Below are positions 27,135-36,190 of a stretch of 64,000 bases of DNA, one piece after another. The position numbers and the translations under genes were made by a program. The notes beneath the pieces are model-generated. The model was given only the letters and a program-made list of their open reading frames with translations, ran no database searches and was not told where the DNA came from. The stretch spans positions 124,001 through 188,000 of the forward strand of contig NZ_MOXD01000007.1 of NCBI RefSeq assembly GCF_001976145.1, in the 5' to 3' direction. The stretch comes from Serratia oryzae (lineage in GTDB: Bacteria > Pseudomonadota > Gammaproteobacteria > Enterobacterales > Enterobacteriaceae). How positions within the stretch are numbered: position 1 is the first letter of the stretch; each line of letters opens with the position of its first letter.

Positions 27135-30100
27135 GGCAGCTCCTGCGCATCCGGCTGGTGATGAGTATTACGCGCCAGCTTGTCGAACAGCAGATAAATC
27201 ACCGGCGTGGTGAACAGCGTCAGGATCTGGCTCATCACCAGCCCGCCGACCATACAGACACCCAGCGGGCGGCGCAGCTCGGCCCCCACGCCGGTGCTGA
27301 GCATCAGCGGCAGCGCGCCGAGCAGGGCGGCCAGCGTGGTCATCAGGATCGGGCGGAAACGCAGCAGACAGGCCTGATAGATGGCATCGTAAGGCGTCAT
27401 CCCCTGCTCGCGTTCGGCGGCCAGCGCGAAGTCGATCATCATGATGGCGTTCTTCTTCACGATGCCAATCAGCAGGATGATGCCGATAATGGCGATCACA
27501 TCCAATTCATGGCCAGACATCATCAGCGCCAGGAGGGCACCGACCCCGGCGGTGGGCAGGGTAGAGAGAATGGTCACCGGGTGAATAAAGCTCTCATACA
27601 GCACGCCGAGCACGATATACATCGCCACTACCGCCGCCAGGAACAGCCACAGAGTGCTGCCGAGCGCCGCCTGGAACGCCAGCGTTGCCCCTTGGAACTG
27701 GGTGGTAATGTCATTGGGCATGTTGAGGTTTTTTTCCGCCTGAACAATGGCCTCCACCGCTTCCCCGAGTGAGTAGCCCGCGGCGACGTTGAACGACACG
27801 GTGGCGGAGGGGAACTGGGCCAGGTGGTTGATCGTCAACGGGCCAAAACGCTCTTCAATCTTGGCAACCGTGCTCAGTGGCACGATGGTGCCGTTGCTGC
27901 TGGTCAGGCGGATATCGTTGAGCGCCGCCAGCCCCGGCGTGCTGCTGACATCATGCTCCAGCACCACCCGGTACTGATTCGCCTGGGTGTAAATGGTGGA
28001 GATCAGCCGCTGACCGAAGGCGTTGTACAGTGCGTTATCGATAGCACTCATGGTGATACCCAGGCGCGAGGCGGAGTCACGATCGACATTCACAAACGCC
28101 ACCAAACCTTGATCCTGCCAGTTGCTGGTGACGTCGCTGAGCTGCGGGGCCTGCTGTAATACCTGCATCAACTGTGGCACCCATTGGCTGAGTAGCTCAA
28201 GCGACATCGCCTGCAGCGTGAACTGATATTGGGTGCGGCTCACCTGGGTATCGATGGTCAGATCCTGCACCGGTTGCAGGTACAGTTTCACGCCGGGGAA
28301 CTGCGCCGCCTGCTGCTGCAGGCGGGTAATGATTGCCGGAATGCGATCGCTGCGTTCACTTAGCGGTTTCAGGTTGATCTGCAAGCGCCCGCTGTTGAGC
28401 GTGGCATTGCTGCCATCAACACCGACGAACGAGGTCAGGCTTTCTACCGCCGGGTCTTTCAGGATCTCGGCAGCCACCTGCTGCTGGCGCTCGGCCATAT
28501 TGCTGAACGACACGCTTTGCGGCGCTTCCAGCGTGCCCTGAATAATGCCGTTATCCTGCACCGGGAAGAAGCCTTTCGGGATCAACAGATACAGCAGCAC
28601 GGTGAGGAACAGCGTGCTGAACGCTACGCCCAGCGTTAGCCAAGGGTGATTCAGCACCACTTTCAGCCACACGCCGTATTGCGCGATCACCCGCTCAAAG
28701 AAACGTTCCGAAGCACGGGAAAAGCGGTTCTGCTTGCGCAGCGACTCATGGCTGAGCATGCGTGCGCACATCATTGGCGTGAGCGTCAGGGAGACCAACG
28801 CGGAAATCAGGATCGCCACCGCCAGCGTCACCGCAAATTCGCGGAACAGGCGGCCGACGATATCGCCCATAAACAGCAGCGGGATCAGCACCGCTACCAG
28901 TGAGAAGGTCAGTGAGATAATGGTGAAGCCGATCTCGCCAGCCCCTTTCAATGCTGCATCCAGCGGCTTTTCACCTTTCTCGATATAGCGCGAAATGTTC
29001 TCGATCACCACGATCGCATCGTCCACCACAAAGCCGGTGGCGATGGTCAGCGCCATCAGCGTCAGGTTGTTGATGGAAAACCCAAGGAAATACATGGCGG
29101 CGAAGGTGCCTACCAACGAAAGCGGCACCGCCACGCTGGGGATAATAGTGGCGGGCACATTACGCAGGAACACGTAGATCACCATCACCACCAGCACGAT
29201 CGCCAGCAACAGTTCGAACTGCACGTCGCTGACCGACGCCCGAATGGTGGTGGTGCGATCGGTCAATACTTGCACATCCACCGATTTAGGCAGGCTTTTG
29301 ATCAACTGCGGCAGCATCTCACGGATGCTGTCGGCAGTGGTGATGACGTTAACCCCCGGCTGGCGCTGAATATTCAGCACGATGGCCTGCTCGTGGTTCG
29401 CCCAGGCCGCCAGACGGTTGTTTTCCGCCCCCTGTTCAATGGTGGCGATATCCTGCAGGCGGATGGCTGCGCCGTTCTGATAGGCAACAATCAGCTGACG
29501 ATAGTCCTCTGCGGACTTCATCTGATCGTTGGCGGAGAGCGTGACTGAGCGCGTTGGGCCATCCAGGCTGCCTTTGGCGGAGTTGACGTTGGCATTGCTG
29601 ATCGCCGTGCGGATGGCTTCACTGTCCAGCTTGTAGGCGGCAACCGCCGCGGCATTGAGCTTCACCCGCACCGCCGGGCGTTGGCCACCGGAAAGGGTCA
29701 CCAAACCGACGCCGGAAACCTGAGAAATCTTTTGGGCAATACGGGTTTCCACCATGTCTTCCACCTGCGTCATCGGTATGGCGCTGGAAGTGACCGCCAG
29801 CGTCAGGATCGGCGGATCGGCAGGGTTAACCTTGCTGTAAATCGGTGGGTAGGGCAGATCGTTGGGTAGCAGGTTGGTGGCGGCGTTGATCGCGGCCTGC
29901 ACTTCCTGCTCTGCAACGTCGAGCGGCAGCTCAAGCTGGAACTGGAGTGTAATCACCGAGGCCCCGCCGGAACTCTGCGACGCCATTTGTTTCAGGCCAG
30001 ACATCTGGCCAAACTGCCGCTCCAGCGGGGCGGTGATCGCCGAAGTGACCACGTCCGGGCTGGCGCCGGGGTAGAGCGTGACGACCTGAATGGTGGGGTA

Positions 30101-30250
30101 GTCCACCTCCGGTAGCGCAGAAACCGGCAGCGCCCGGTAACCGATAATCCCTGCCAGCAGGATCGCCAGCATAAACAGGGTAGTGGCCACCGGGCGCAGG
30201 ATAAACAGCCGGGATGGACCGCCACCGGCTTTTGGGGGCATGGCCTGCAT
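27131..30250 (-). CDS. mdtB: RND efflux pump subunit MdtB
   Basis: A 1039-residue RND transporter, near-identical in layout to E. coli MdtB (1040). It includes [57 protein letters not shown] and the TM4 motif [34 protein letters not shown]. It pairs with MdtC in a B2C heterotrimer. The start shares one base with the mdtA stop (TGATG), consistent with coupled translation. Confidence 0.97.
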   Translation of the reverse strand: MQAMPPKAGGGPSRLFILRPVATTLFMLAILLAGIIGYRALPVSALPEVDYPTIQVVTLYPGASPDVVTSAITAPLERQFGQMSGLKQMASQSSGGASVITLQFQLELPLDVAEQEVQAAINAATNLLPNDLPYPPIYSKVNPADPPILTLAVTSSAIPMTQVEDMVETRIAQKISQVSGVGLVTLSGGQRPAVRVKLNAAAVAAYKLDSEAIRTAISNANVNSAKGSLDGPTRSVTLSANDQMKSAEDYRQLIVAYQNGAAIRLQDIATIEQGAENNRLAAWANHEQAIVLNIQRQPGVNVITTADSIREMLPQLIKSLPKSVDVQVLTDRTTTIRASVSDVQFELLLAIVLVVMVIYVFLRNVPATIIPSVAVPLSLVGTFAAMYFLGFSINNLTLMALTIATGFVVDDAIVVIENISRYIEKGEKPLDAALKGAGEIGFTIISLTFSLVAVLIPLLFMGDIVGRLFREFAVTLAVAILISALVSLTLTPMMCARMLSHESLRKQNRFSRASERFFERVIAQYGVWLKVVLNHPWLTLGVAFSTLFLTVLLYLLIPKGFFPVQDNGIIQGTLEAPQSVSFSNMAERQQQVAAEILKDPAVESLTSFVGVDGSNATLNSGRLQINLKPLSERSDRIPAIITRLQQQAAQFPGVKLYLQPVQDLTIDTQVSRTQYQFTLQAMSLELLSQWVPQLMQVLQQAPQLSDVTSNWQDQGLVAFVNVDRDSASRLGITMSAIDNALYNAFGQRLISTIYTQANQYRVVLEHDVSSTPGLAALNDIRLTSSNGTIVPLSTVAKIEERFGPLTINHLAQFPSATVSFNVAAGYSLGEAVEAIVQAEKNLNMPNDITTQFQGATLAFQAALGSTLWLFLAAVVAMYIVLGVLYESFIHPVTILSTLPTAGVGALLALMMSGHELDVIAIIGIILLIGIVKKNAIMMIDFALAAEREQGMTPYDAIYQACLLRFRPILMTTLAALLGALPLMLSTGVGAELRRPLGVCMVGGLVMSQILTLFTTPVIYLLFDKLARNTHHQPDAQELP

Positions 30251-31506
30251 CAGGATTTCTCCTGCACTTTACGCGGGAGCTTGGGTTTCGCCGCTCCTTC
30301 TTGCGGCTGCTGTGGTGCCAGCACTTCCACCTGCATGCCTTCGGTCAGGCGATCGATACCGTCGGTCACCACGCGATCGCCCACTTTCACACCGCGGGTG
30401 ATCACCACCTGCTGGCTGTCCTGCACGCCAGCGCTAACCCGCTGCTTACTGACTTTGTTCTCTTCGTTCAAGAGCCAGACAAAGTGGCCTTCATTGCCCA
30501 TTTGCAATGCGGCGCTTGGGATCACAATCGCATCATGCAGGGTGGCGACTTTCAGCCGCGCGTTAACGAACTGATTGGGGAACAGCGTGTCGTCCTGATT
30601 ATCAAAGCGGGCTTTCAGCTTGATGGTGCCAGTGGCGGTATCAATCTGGTTATCCAGACTGAGTAATAACCCGTTGGCAAGTTGCTGCTGATTGGTGCGA
30701 TCCCAGGCTTCGACGCTCACCGGCCCGGCCTTTTGCGCTTTCACCAGATCGGCGATATCGCTTTCCGGCAGCGTGAACACCACGTCGATCGGGTGGGTTT
30801 GGGTGATCACCACGATCCCGGTGCTGCTGCCGCTGGAGATGTAATTGCCTACATCCACCAGTTTAAGGCCAACGCGGCCGTCAATGGGGGCGGTGATCTT
30901 GCTGTAGGTGATTTGCAGTTTAGCGCTGTCGACCGCGCCCTGATCGGCTTTGACCGCGCCCTCGCTCTGGCGCACCAACGACAGTTGGGTATCCAGATCC
31001 TGGCGCGAGATCAGATTGGTTTTAACCAGTTGCTGATAGCGCGCCAGATCCCTCTTGGCGTTGGCCAGCGTGGCCTGATCTTTCGCCAGTTGCCCCTGCG
31101 CCTGCGTCAGTTGCACTTCATACGGGCGCGGATCGATTTCCGCCAGCAAATCGCCCGCTTTCACCTGTTGGCCTTCGCTAAAGTGGATCGCCATCAGCTG
31201 GCCTTCCACCCGGCTGGTGACGGTCACGGTGTTGGCGGCGGTGGCGGTACCCAGCCCGCTCAGGAAACGCGGCACGTTTTGCTGGCTGGCGGTAGCGGCC
31301 TGAACTGGTGACATTGGCGCATTACGTCGGCCACCGGCCCTGCCGCCAGCCCCCGCATTCCCGCTCTCCGCAGGGCGAGCCCCTGGGGCAGCCTCCGTCG
31401 CGGGGGGCGTGTTGAAGTGACGCCAGGCCAGAATGGCAACAATAACCACGATAACTACCAGCAGCAGGCGTAGTATCAATGAGCGGCGTTTCGGTTTTGC
31501 ATTCAT
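30250..31506 (-). CDS. mdtA: Periplasmic adaptor subunit MdtA
   Basis: A 418-residue membrane-fusion protein when begun at ATG 31506 ([16 protein letters not shown]); an upstream start at 31545 adds 13 residues that E. coli MdtA lacks. One N-terminal membrane anchor is followed by a Gly/Ala/Arg-rich linker, the lipoyl half-motifs [25 protein letters not shown] and [21 protein letters not shown], an alpha-hairpin between them, and beta-barrel domains ending near [17 protein letters not shown]. It links MdtBC to TolC. First gene of the operon. Confidence 0.95.
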   Translation of the reverse strand: MNAKPKRRSLILRLLLVVIVVIVAILAWRHFNTPPATEAAPGARPAESGNAGAGGRAGGRRNAPMSPVQAATASQQNVPRFLSGLGTATAANTVTVTSRVEGQLMAIHFSEGQQVKAGDLLAEIDPRPYEVQLTQAQGQLAKDQATLANAKRDLARYQQLVKTNLISRQDLDTQLSLVRQSEGAVKADQGAVDSAKLQITYSKITAPIDGRVGLKLVDVGNYISSGSSTGIVVITQTHPIDVVFTLPESDIADLVKAQKAGPVSVEAWDRTNQQQLANGLLLSLDNQIDTATGTIKLKARFDNQDDTLFPNQFVNARLKVATLHDAIVIPSAALQMGNEGHFVWLLNEENKVSKQRVSAGVQDSQQVVITRGVKVGDRVVTDGIDRLTEGMQVEVLAPQQPQEGAAKPKLPRKVQEKS

Positions 31507-31611
31507 GGTGATGAGGGTTCTCTCCAGAGACAGACCAGCAGGCAATCATTGCCAAAAGTGACACGTCCTACAGGATACTAGTTTAGCGAGGAGTACCAGC
31601 AAAAAAATGAA

Positions 31612-31628
31612 GGAAATATGGAGGAAAC
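31612..31628 (-). promoter_or_regulatory. Candidate BaeR site upstream of mdtA
   Basis: On the minus strand GTTTCCTCCATATTTCC resembles the E. coli BaeR box (core CTCCATNATT). It lies about 106 bases before the mdtA start. Only the CTCCAT core and the T-tract match well, so this is tentative. Confidence 0.4.
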
Positions 31629-31697
31629 GTCAGGTTTTTCAGAAGAAAACACATAATTAACCGCGGTGATACTGAGACAGGATGACAGGAGTGGATG

Positions 31698-32171
31698 ATG
31701 GGTAAAAGAGAACTGGGGCGTTCTGGCATTCAGGTGCCGAGTCTGACCTTTGGCGGCAACGTGTTTGGCTGGACGGCTGATGAGGCCACCTCGTTCAGCC
31801 TGTTGGACGCGCTGCTGGATCACCAACTGAATTTCATTGATACCGCCGATATATATTCCTCTTGGGCACCGGGTAATCACGGCGGCGAATCGGAAACGGT
31901 GATCGGCAACTGGCTGAAAAAAAGCGGCAAGCGTGATCGGGTGATTATCGCTACCAAGGTTGGTAAGCCGATGGGGGAAGGCAAGCAAGGGCTTTCACCG
32001 CGCTATATCCAACGTGCGGTAGAGGATTCTCTGCGCCGTTTGCAGACGGATTATATCGATCTGTATCAATCCCATGATGACGATCGCGATACGCCGCTGG
32101 CAGACACCCTGGCGGCGTTCGACGCGCTGATTAAAGCCGGTAAAGTGTGGGCGATTGGCGCTTCCAACTAA
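31698..32171 (+). pseudogene. Truncated aldo-keto reductase
   Basis: The first 157 residues of an aldo-keto reductase, which is normally about 310-330 residues. ATG 31698 has AGGAG 6 bases upstream. Present are the start GKRELGRSGIQVPSLTFGGNVFGW, the catalytic aspartate-tyrosine pair in FIDTADIYSSW, the lysine in IIATKVG and the histidine region DLYQSHDDD. The frame stops right after VWAIGASN, where the barrel should continue. Immediately after the stop begins a 367-bp structured element, and the missing half is not found beyond it. The gene was therefore probably broken by insertion plus deletion and is unlikely to make an active enzyme. Confidence 0.85.
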
Positions 32172-32173
32172 AG

Positions 32174-32540
32174 GTGCTCAATGAGGCGAGTGCTTAGGTT
32201 TATGTGGGGCAAGTGTCATGGGAATTGCCGTAAATAGAGCGCAATTCTATGAAACGATACTCACCGTAATAGGATATTCAGGCAATGCAATAGGTGAGGT
32301 GAGCACCGGTGTTGATGCCATTGAAGGCGCCGAACGTAGACACGGCGCATAGGAGAAACCGCCACGGACGGCGGTTTCAGGCGAGACAGGCAGGGACGCC
32401 TGTCGTAGCCGGCCGTCATGCGCCGTGGTGGAGTGAGGGAAGTCGCGCAGCGACCGCCTGATATGGCAAGGGCCGGGGTGCAGGGGGCTGGCTCTTGAGC
32501 CCCCTGCTCGGGCGCGTTCACTGTGTTATCGAATGAGCAC
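32174..32540. mobile_element. 367-bp GC-rich multi-hairpin element inside the broken reductase gene
   Basis: Bounded by inverted GTGCTCA (32174-32180) and TGAGCAC (32534-32540), with AAG directly on both outer sides as a possible 3-bp target duplication. Inside is strong nested structure. CACGGCGCAT (32341-32350) pairs with ATGCGCCGTG (32418-32427) and encloses two hairpins, AAACCGCC/GGCGGTTT (32356-32377, loop ACGGAC) and GACAGGC/GCCTGTC (32385-32404, loop AGGGAC). Further hairpins lie at 32442-32454 (GTCGC/GCGAC) and 32481-32506 (CAGGGGGCT/AGCCCCCTG). No reading frame of note. It looks like a non-autonomous mobile element or structured RNA gene; the type is not recognised. Confidence 0.6.
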
Positions 32541-32581
32541 AAGATATTTAGCGACCGAAAGTCAAATCGATCATACCTCGC

Positions 32582-33130
32582 TTACCTAGACGAAAGTACC
32601 GTACTGCGATACAGCACATGCTTGCGCAGCGGGTGCCCAACGGGTAAACGCGGATGGTCAAACGTTTCTCCGCTGAACCTCATGCCAATACGCTCCATCA
32701 CCCGGCGCGAAGCTTGGTTGATTTCGGCGGTGAAGGAGACGACTTCGGCCAGGTTGAGCGTGTTAAATGCCAGATCCAATACGCCGTGGGCGGCTTCGCT
32801 GGCATAACCCTGGCCCCAGAATTCGGCAGCTAATCGCCAGCCGATTTCCACACAGGGGGAACAGGGCAGGTCGTCACCGGAGATCGCCAGCCCAACGAAG
32901 CCGATAAAGGAGGCGCCGCCTTTAATTTCCACCGCCCAAAAACCCCAACCCTGCTGCTGCATCAACTGGCGGATACGATCTGCCAGCGCATCGCTTTCTG
33001 CACGGTTTAAGACCGCTGGGAAATAGGTCATTACCGCAGGATCGGCATTCAGCGCGGCAAAAGCGGGCAGATCGCTGTCCTGCCACTCACGCAGCCGCAG
33101 TCGTTCTGTTTGGAATGAGATAATCGTCAT
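32582..33130 (-). CDS. GNAT-family N-acetyltransferase (RimJ/RimL type)
   Basis: A 182-residue acetyltransferase of the Acetyltransf_3 group. It opens with the typical TERLRLREWQDSDLPAFAALNADPAVMTYFP. The acetyl-CoA binding region is EIGWRLAAEFWGQGYASEAAHGVLDLAFNTLNLAEVVSFTAEINQASRRVMERIGM. Members acetylate protein N-termini, antibiotics or small amines; the substrate here cannot be told. Its stop is only 42 bases from the edge of the inserted element, so it marks the right boundary of the rearranged region. Confidence 0.88.
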   Translation of the reverse strand: MTIISFQTERLRLREWQDSDLPAFAALNADPAVMTYFPAVLNRAESDALADRIRQLMQQQGWGFWAVEIKGGASFIGFVGLAISGDDLPCSPCVEIGWRLAAEFWGQGYASEAAHGVLDLAFNTLNLAEVVSFTAEINQASRRVMERIGMRFSGETFDHPRLPVGHPLRKHVLYRSTVLSSR

Positions 33131-33151
33131 CGCTGAGTACCTGTGTATGAA

Positions 33152-34504
33152 TCAACGAAACAGCGTTTGAGCCCAGCGTGCCAATCCTGCGGTGACCGAG
33201 CCGAAGTCGTTGCCGCCGACGATCGGGATCCCCGGCAGTTGCTGCTGCAAAGCGCTACGCAACAGCGGTGAACGCGCGCTGCCGCCGGTCAGGTAAATCA
33301 CCTGCGGCGTGCACTGGCTGGTGGCCAGCGCGGCGCTGACCTGTTCCTGAATACGCAGCAACGGTTGCGAGATCGCCTCGGCCAGTTGATCCTGGCTGAT
33401 GGTTTCTGCCAGATCCGCTTGCACAAAGGCCAGCGACGTGCGGACGTTGGCCTGATCGGACAGGGCAATTTTACTCTCTTCAGCCGCGCGTACCAGCCGG
33501 TAGCTCAGGCGTTGCTGGTAAACCTTCAGCAGGCGTTTTACTTTTTCCGGTTCGGCGGCATCGCGGATCAGGTCGTGCAGCAGGCGGCCATTGGTTGCGC
33601 TGTAAAAGTCGTTCTGGGCCGGAACGTCGTTGGTTGCCACCGCATTCCAGTAAGGCAGAGCGGGCAGGGCGATGCCTTTTTCGGTTTCGCCCCCCATGCC
33701 GAACAATGGCATCAGTTGTTTGAACGCCAGCATGATATCCAGATCGTTACCGCCCACGCGGCAGCCGCTGTGCCCCAGCAGGCTATGCTGACGCTCGGCC
33801 CGATCGCGCCATTGCGGGCCCATCAGCAGCAGCGAGCAGTCGGTGGTACCCCCGCCGATATCCACTACCAGCACGGTTTTCTCTTCGCTCAGCGTGGCCT
33901 CAAAATCCAGCCCGGCGGCCACTGGTTCAAACTGGAATTCAATCTGCTTAAAACCGGCGCGAACGGCGGCGCGTTGCAAAATCCCCTGCGCCTGTTGGTT
34001 GGCTTCTTCACCGCCAATGCCCTGGAAGTTGATCGGCCGGCCAATCACCGCCTGATCGATACTGCTTTGCAGCACGCCTTCCGCCTGGCGTTTAATGTGG
34101 AACATCATGGCGCACACCAGATCTTCAAACAGCGCGATCTGCTGCGGTTTCAGGCCGTTAGCCCCGAGGAAGGATTTTGGGGAGCGTACGAAATAGACCT
34201 CTTGCGGATCTTCAATGTAGTGCGCCAGCGCCTGCAGGCCGAACAGCACGCTGTCGTTCTTGACCGGGATATCTTCTTCACGGTTGAAGGCGATGGCGCG
34301 CCGCAGCAACTGCTGGTTTTCCTCGCTGCCGGTAGGCACCTGCCAGTGGCGATGCAAGCACTCGCTCACCGCCTCACGCGTCGGCGCGCACAGCATCGAA
34401 GGTAGATAGGGTTCGTGGTTTTCCAGCGTCAGTAATTCGGGGCCGTTATCCCGCATCACGGCGACGGAACAGTTGGCTGTTCCATAATCGAAGCCAATAA
34501 ACAT
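33152..34504 (-). CDS. yegD: Hsp70-like chaperone YegD
   Basis: A 450-residue protein, the same length as E. coli YegD. It has only the actin-like ATPase part of Hsp70: the phosphate 1 loop FIGFDYGTANCSVAVM, phosphate 2 VLVVDIGGGTTDCSLLLMG, and the adenosine motif VIYLTGGSARSPLLRSAL. The usual substrate-binding domain is missing. Function is not established. It is divergent from the ada-alkA fusion gene, in the same neighbourhood as in E. coli. Confidence 0.94.
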   Translation of the reverse strand: MFIGFDYGTANCSVAVMRDNGPELLTLENHEPYLPSMLCAPTREAVSECLHRHWQVPTGSEENQQLLRRAIAFNREEDIPVKNDSVLFGLQALAHYIEDPQEVYFVRSPKSFLGANGLKPQQIALFEDLVCAMMFHIKRQAEGVLQSSIDQAVIGRPINFQGIGGEEANQQAQGILQRAAVRAGFKQIEFQFEPVAAGLDFEATLSEEKTVLVVDIGGGTTDCSLLLMGPQWRDRAERQHSLLGHSGCRVGGNDLDIMLAFKQLMPLFGMGGETEKGIALPALPYWNAVATNDVPAQNDFYSATNGRLLHDLIRDAAEPEKVKRLLKVYQQRLSYRLVRAAEESKIALSDQANVRTSLAFVQADLAETISQDQLAEAISQPLLRIQEQVSAALATSQCTPQVIYLTGGSARSPLLRSALQQQLPGIPIVGGNDFGSVTAGLARWAQTLFR

Positions 34505-34586
34505 TTATTTCAATTTCCCCATGCCAATGAAGGGGGGCGACTTTACCTGAGAGTCTCGGGCTGGGCAACCCGTGTGGGCCCGTGGC

Positions 34587-34602
34587 AAAAAATTTAGCGC
34601 GG
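34587..34602 (+). promoter_or_regulatory. Possible Ada box upstream of the alkA fusion
   Basis: AAAAAATTTAGCGCGG lies about 40 bases before the start codon and resembles the A-tract plus GCGC pattern of the E. coli Ada box. If real, the fusion protein would activate its own gene after methylation damage. The match is partial. Confidence 0.3.
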
Positions 34603-34639
34603 TTCGTGCCGGCATGCTTAACTTAGGCGGTTCAGGTTA

Positions 34640-36190
34640 ATGTCCGATTCTCGCACGTCAGCCACAGGGCCGAGCCCCATAATGAAGAAAAAACAGACTC
34701 TGAGCGTTAGCATGATGGATCAACAACAGGCGTTATACTCCGCGTTGAGCGCACGCGATCGTAAGTTCGACGGGCGCTTTTTTGTCGGCGTGTCTTCCAC
34801 CGGAATTTATTGTCGGCCAGTGTGCAGTGCGCGTACGCCGAAGATCGAAAACTGCACGTTCTATCCGAGCGCCGCCGCCGCCGAACTGGCGGGTTTTCGC
34901 CCTTGCCTGAAGTGTCGGCCCGAATTGGCACCAGGGTTGGCGCTGATCGACCTCGGTAACCGCTATGCGCAGGTAGCCGTTCAATTGATCGAACAGGGCT
35001 ATCTGTCAGAGCACAGTTGTGAGCAATTGGCTACCCGTCTGGGGATTTCCGATCGCCATCTGCGGCGCATTTTTGCCGAACAGTTAGGCGCATCCCCCAT
35101 CGACTATGCCCAGTCGCACCGTTTACTGCAGGCTAAACGCCTGCTGATGGATACCGCTCTGCCGCTGAGTGAAGTGGCGTTTGCCGCCGGGTTCGGCAGC
35201 CTGCGCCGCTTTAACGAACTGTTCAAAGCCCGTTACCGCCTGATCCCCTCTGCGCTGCGTAGCGCCGCTGCTCGCCATGGAGGCACGGCCAGCAGTGGGC
35301 TGATTTTTCATTTGGGCTATCGGCCACCTTACGATTGGCCACGGATGCTGGCTTTCCTGCAAGCGCGTGCGGTGAATGGCGTGGAACATGTCGCAGGAAA
35401 CCAATATTGGCGTTCGATCGCCGTCCAACAGGGGGGCGTTGCCTATTGCGGCTGGGTGAGCGTGCAACCGGACGAAGCCCGTAACCGGGTGCGGGTGGAG
35501 GTCGCCCCTGCACTCAGCCGGGTCACCACCGAGGTGCTGCGGCGCATCCGCCAACTGTTCGATCTGGATGCGGCTCCCGATCGCATTGCCGATGCGTTGG
35601 GCAGCCTAGTGGCGGATGCACCGGGCCTGCGGTTGCCGGGATGCGTTAACAGCTTCGAGCAAGCCACGCGCGCCATATTGGGGCAATTGGTCAGTGTGAA
35701 GATGGCCGCTATTTTTGCCGGACGCATAGCGCAAAACTGGGGCACTCCGCTGGCGCAGCCTAACGGCAGCATCACGCATGTGTTCCCCGAAGCGGCCAAG
35801 GTTGCGCAACTGCAACCGGAAGAACTGCGGCCATTGGGGATCCAGCTTAAACGCGCGGCGGCGCTGATCGAAATGGCCAGGGCGGTGACGGAAGGACGCT
35901 TGCAACTGGATAACGTATTGGATATTGAACAAGGCATTAAAGCGCTGACTGCGCTGCCGGGCATCGGTAGCTGGACTGCCAACTATATTGCGATGCGTGC
36001 CTGGTCGTGGCCGGACGTTTTTCTGGCGGGGGATTACCTGATCAAACAGCGTTTTCCAGGTATGACGCCGCGCCAAATTGAGCAATACGCCGAACGTTGG
36101 CGGCCATGGCGTTCCTATGCCACGCTGCATCTGTGGCATAACGGCGGTTGGGTACCCTCAACTGATGCCGAAATGGTCATCGTCAAGTAA
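34640..36190 (+). CDS. alkA: Ada-like regulator fused to 3-methyladenine DNA glycosylase II
   Basis: A 516-residue fusion. The N-terminal Ada methylphosphotriester domain has its four zinc cysteines (YCRPVC and PCLKC; the first accepts the methyl group). An AraC helix-turn-helix pair follows (about 110-205: CEQLATRLGISDRHLRRIFAEQLG). Then come an AlkA N-terminal domain and the HhH-GPD glycosylase, with LPGIGSWTANYIAMRAW and the catalytic aspartate in VFLAGDYLIKQRF. The O6-methyltransferase domain of E. coli Ada is absent. It should sense methyl damage and excise 3-methyladenine. E. coli alkA (282 residues) sits in the same neighbourhood without the fusion. The true start may be one of several nearby ATGs (34640, 34682, 34712). 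Confidence 0.92.
   Translation: MSDSRTSATGPSPIMKKKQTLSVSMMDQQQALYSALSARDRKFDGRFFVGVSSTGIYCRPVCSARTPKIENCTFYPSAAAAELAGFRPCLKCRPELAPGLALIDLGNRYAQVAVQLIEQGYLSEHSCEQLATRLGISDRHLRRIFAEQLGASPIDYAQSHRLLQAKRLLMDTALPLSEVAFAAGFGSLRRFNELFKARYRLIPSALRSAAARHGGTASSGLIFHLGYRPPYDWPRMLAFLQARAVNGVEHVAGNQYWRSIAVQQGGVAYCGWVSVQPDEARNRVRVEVAPALSRVTTEVLRRIRQLFDLDAAPDRIADALGSLVADAPGLRLPGCVNSFEQATRAILGQLVSVKMAAIFAGRIAQNWGTPLAQPNGSITHVFPEAAKVAQLQPEELRPLGIQLKRAAALIEMARAVTEGRLQLDNVLDIEQGIKALTALPGIGSWTANYIAMRAWSWPDVFLAGDYLIKQRFPGMTPRQIEQYAERWRPWRSYATLHLWHNGGWVPSTDAEMVIVK

Noticed and set aside
33365-34405. 346-codon plus-strand frame
   Set aside because: Antisense to yegD; a shadow frame with no recognisable family.
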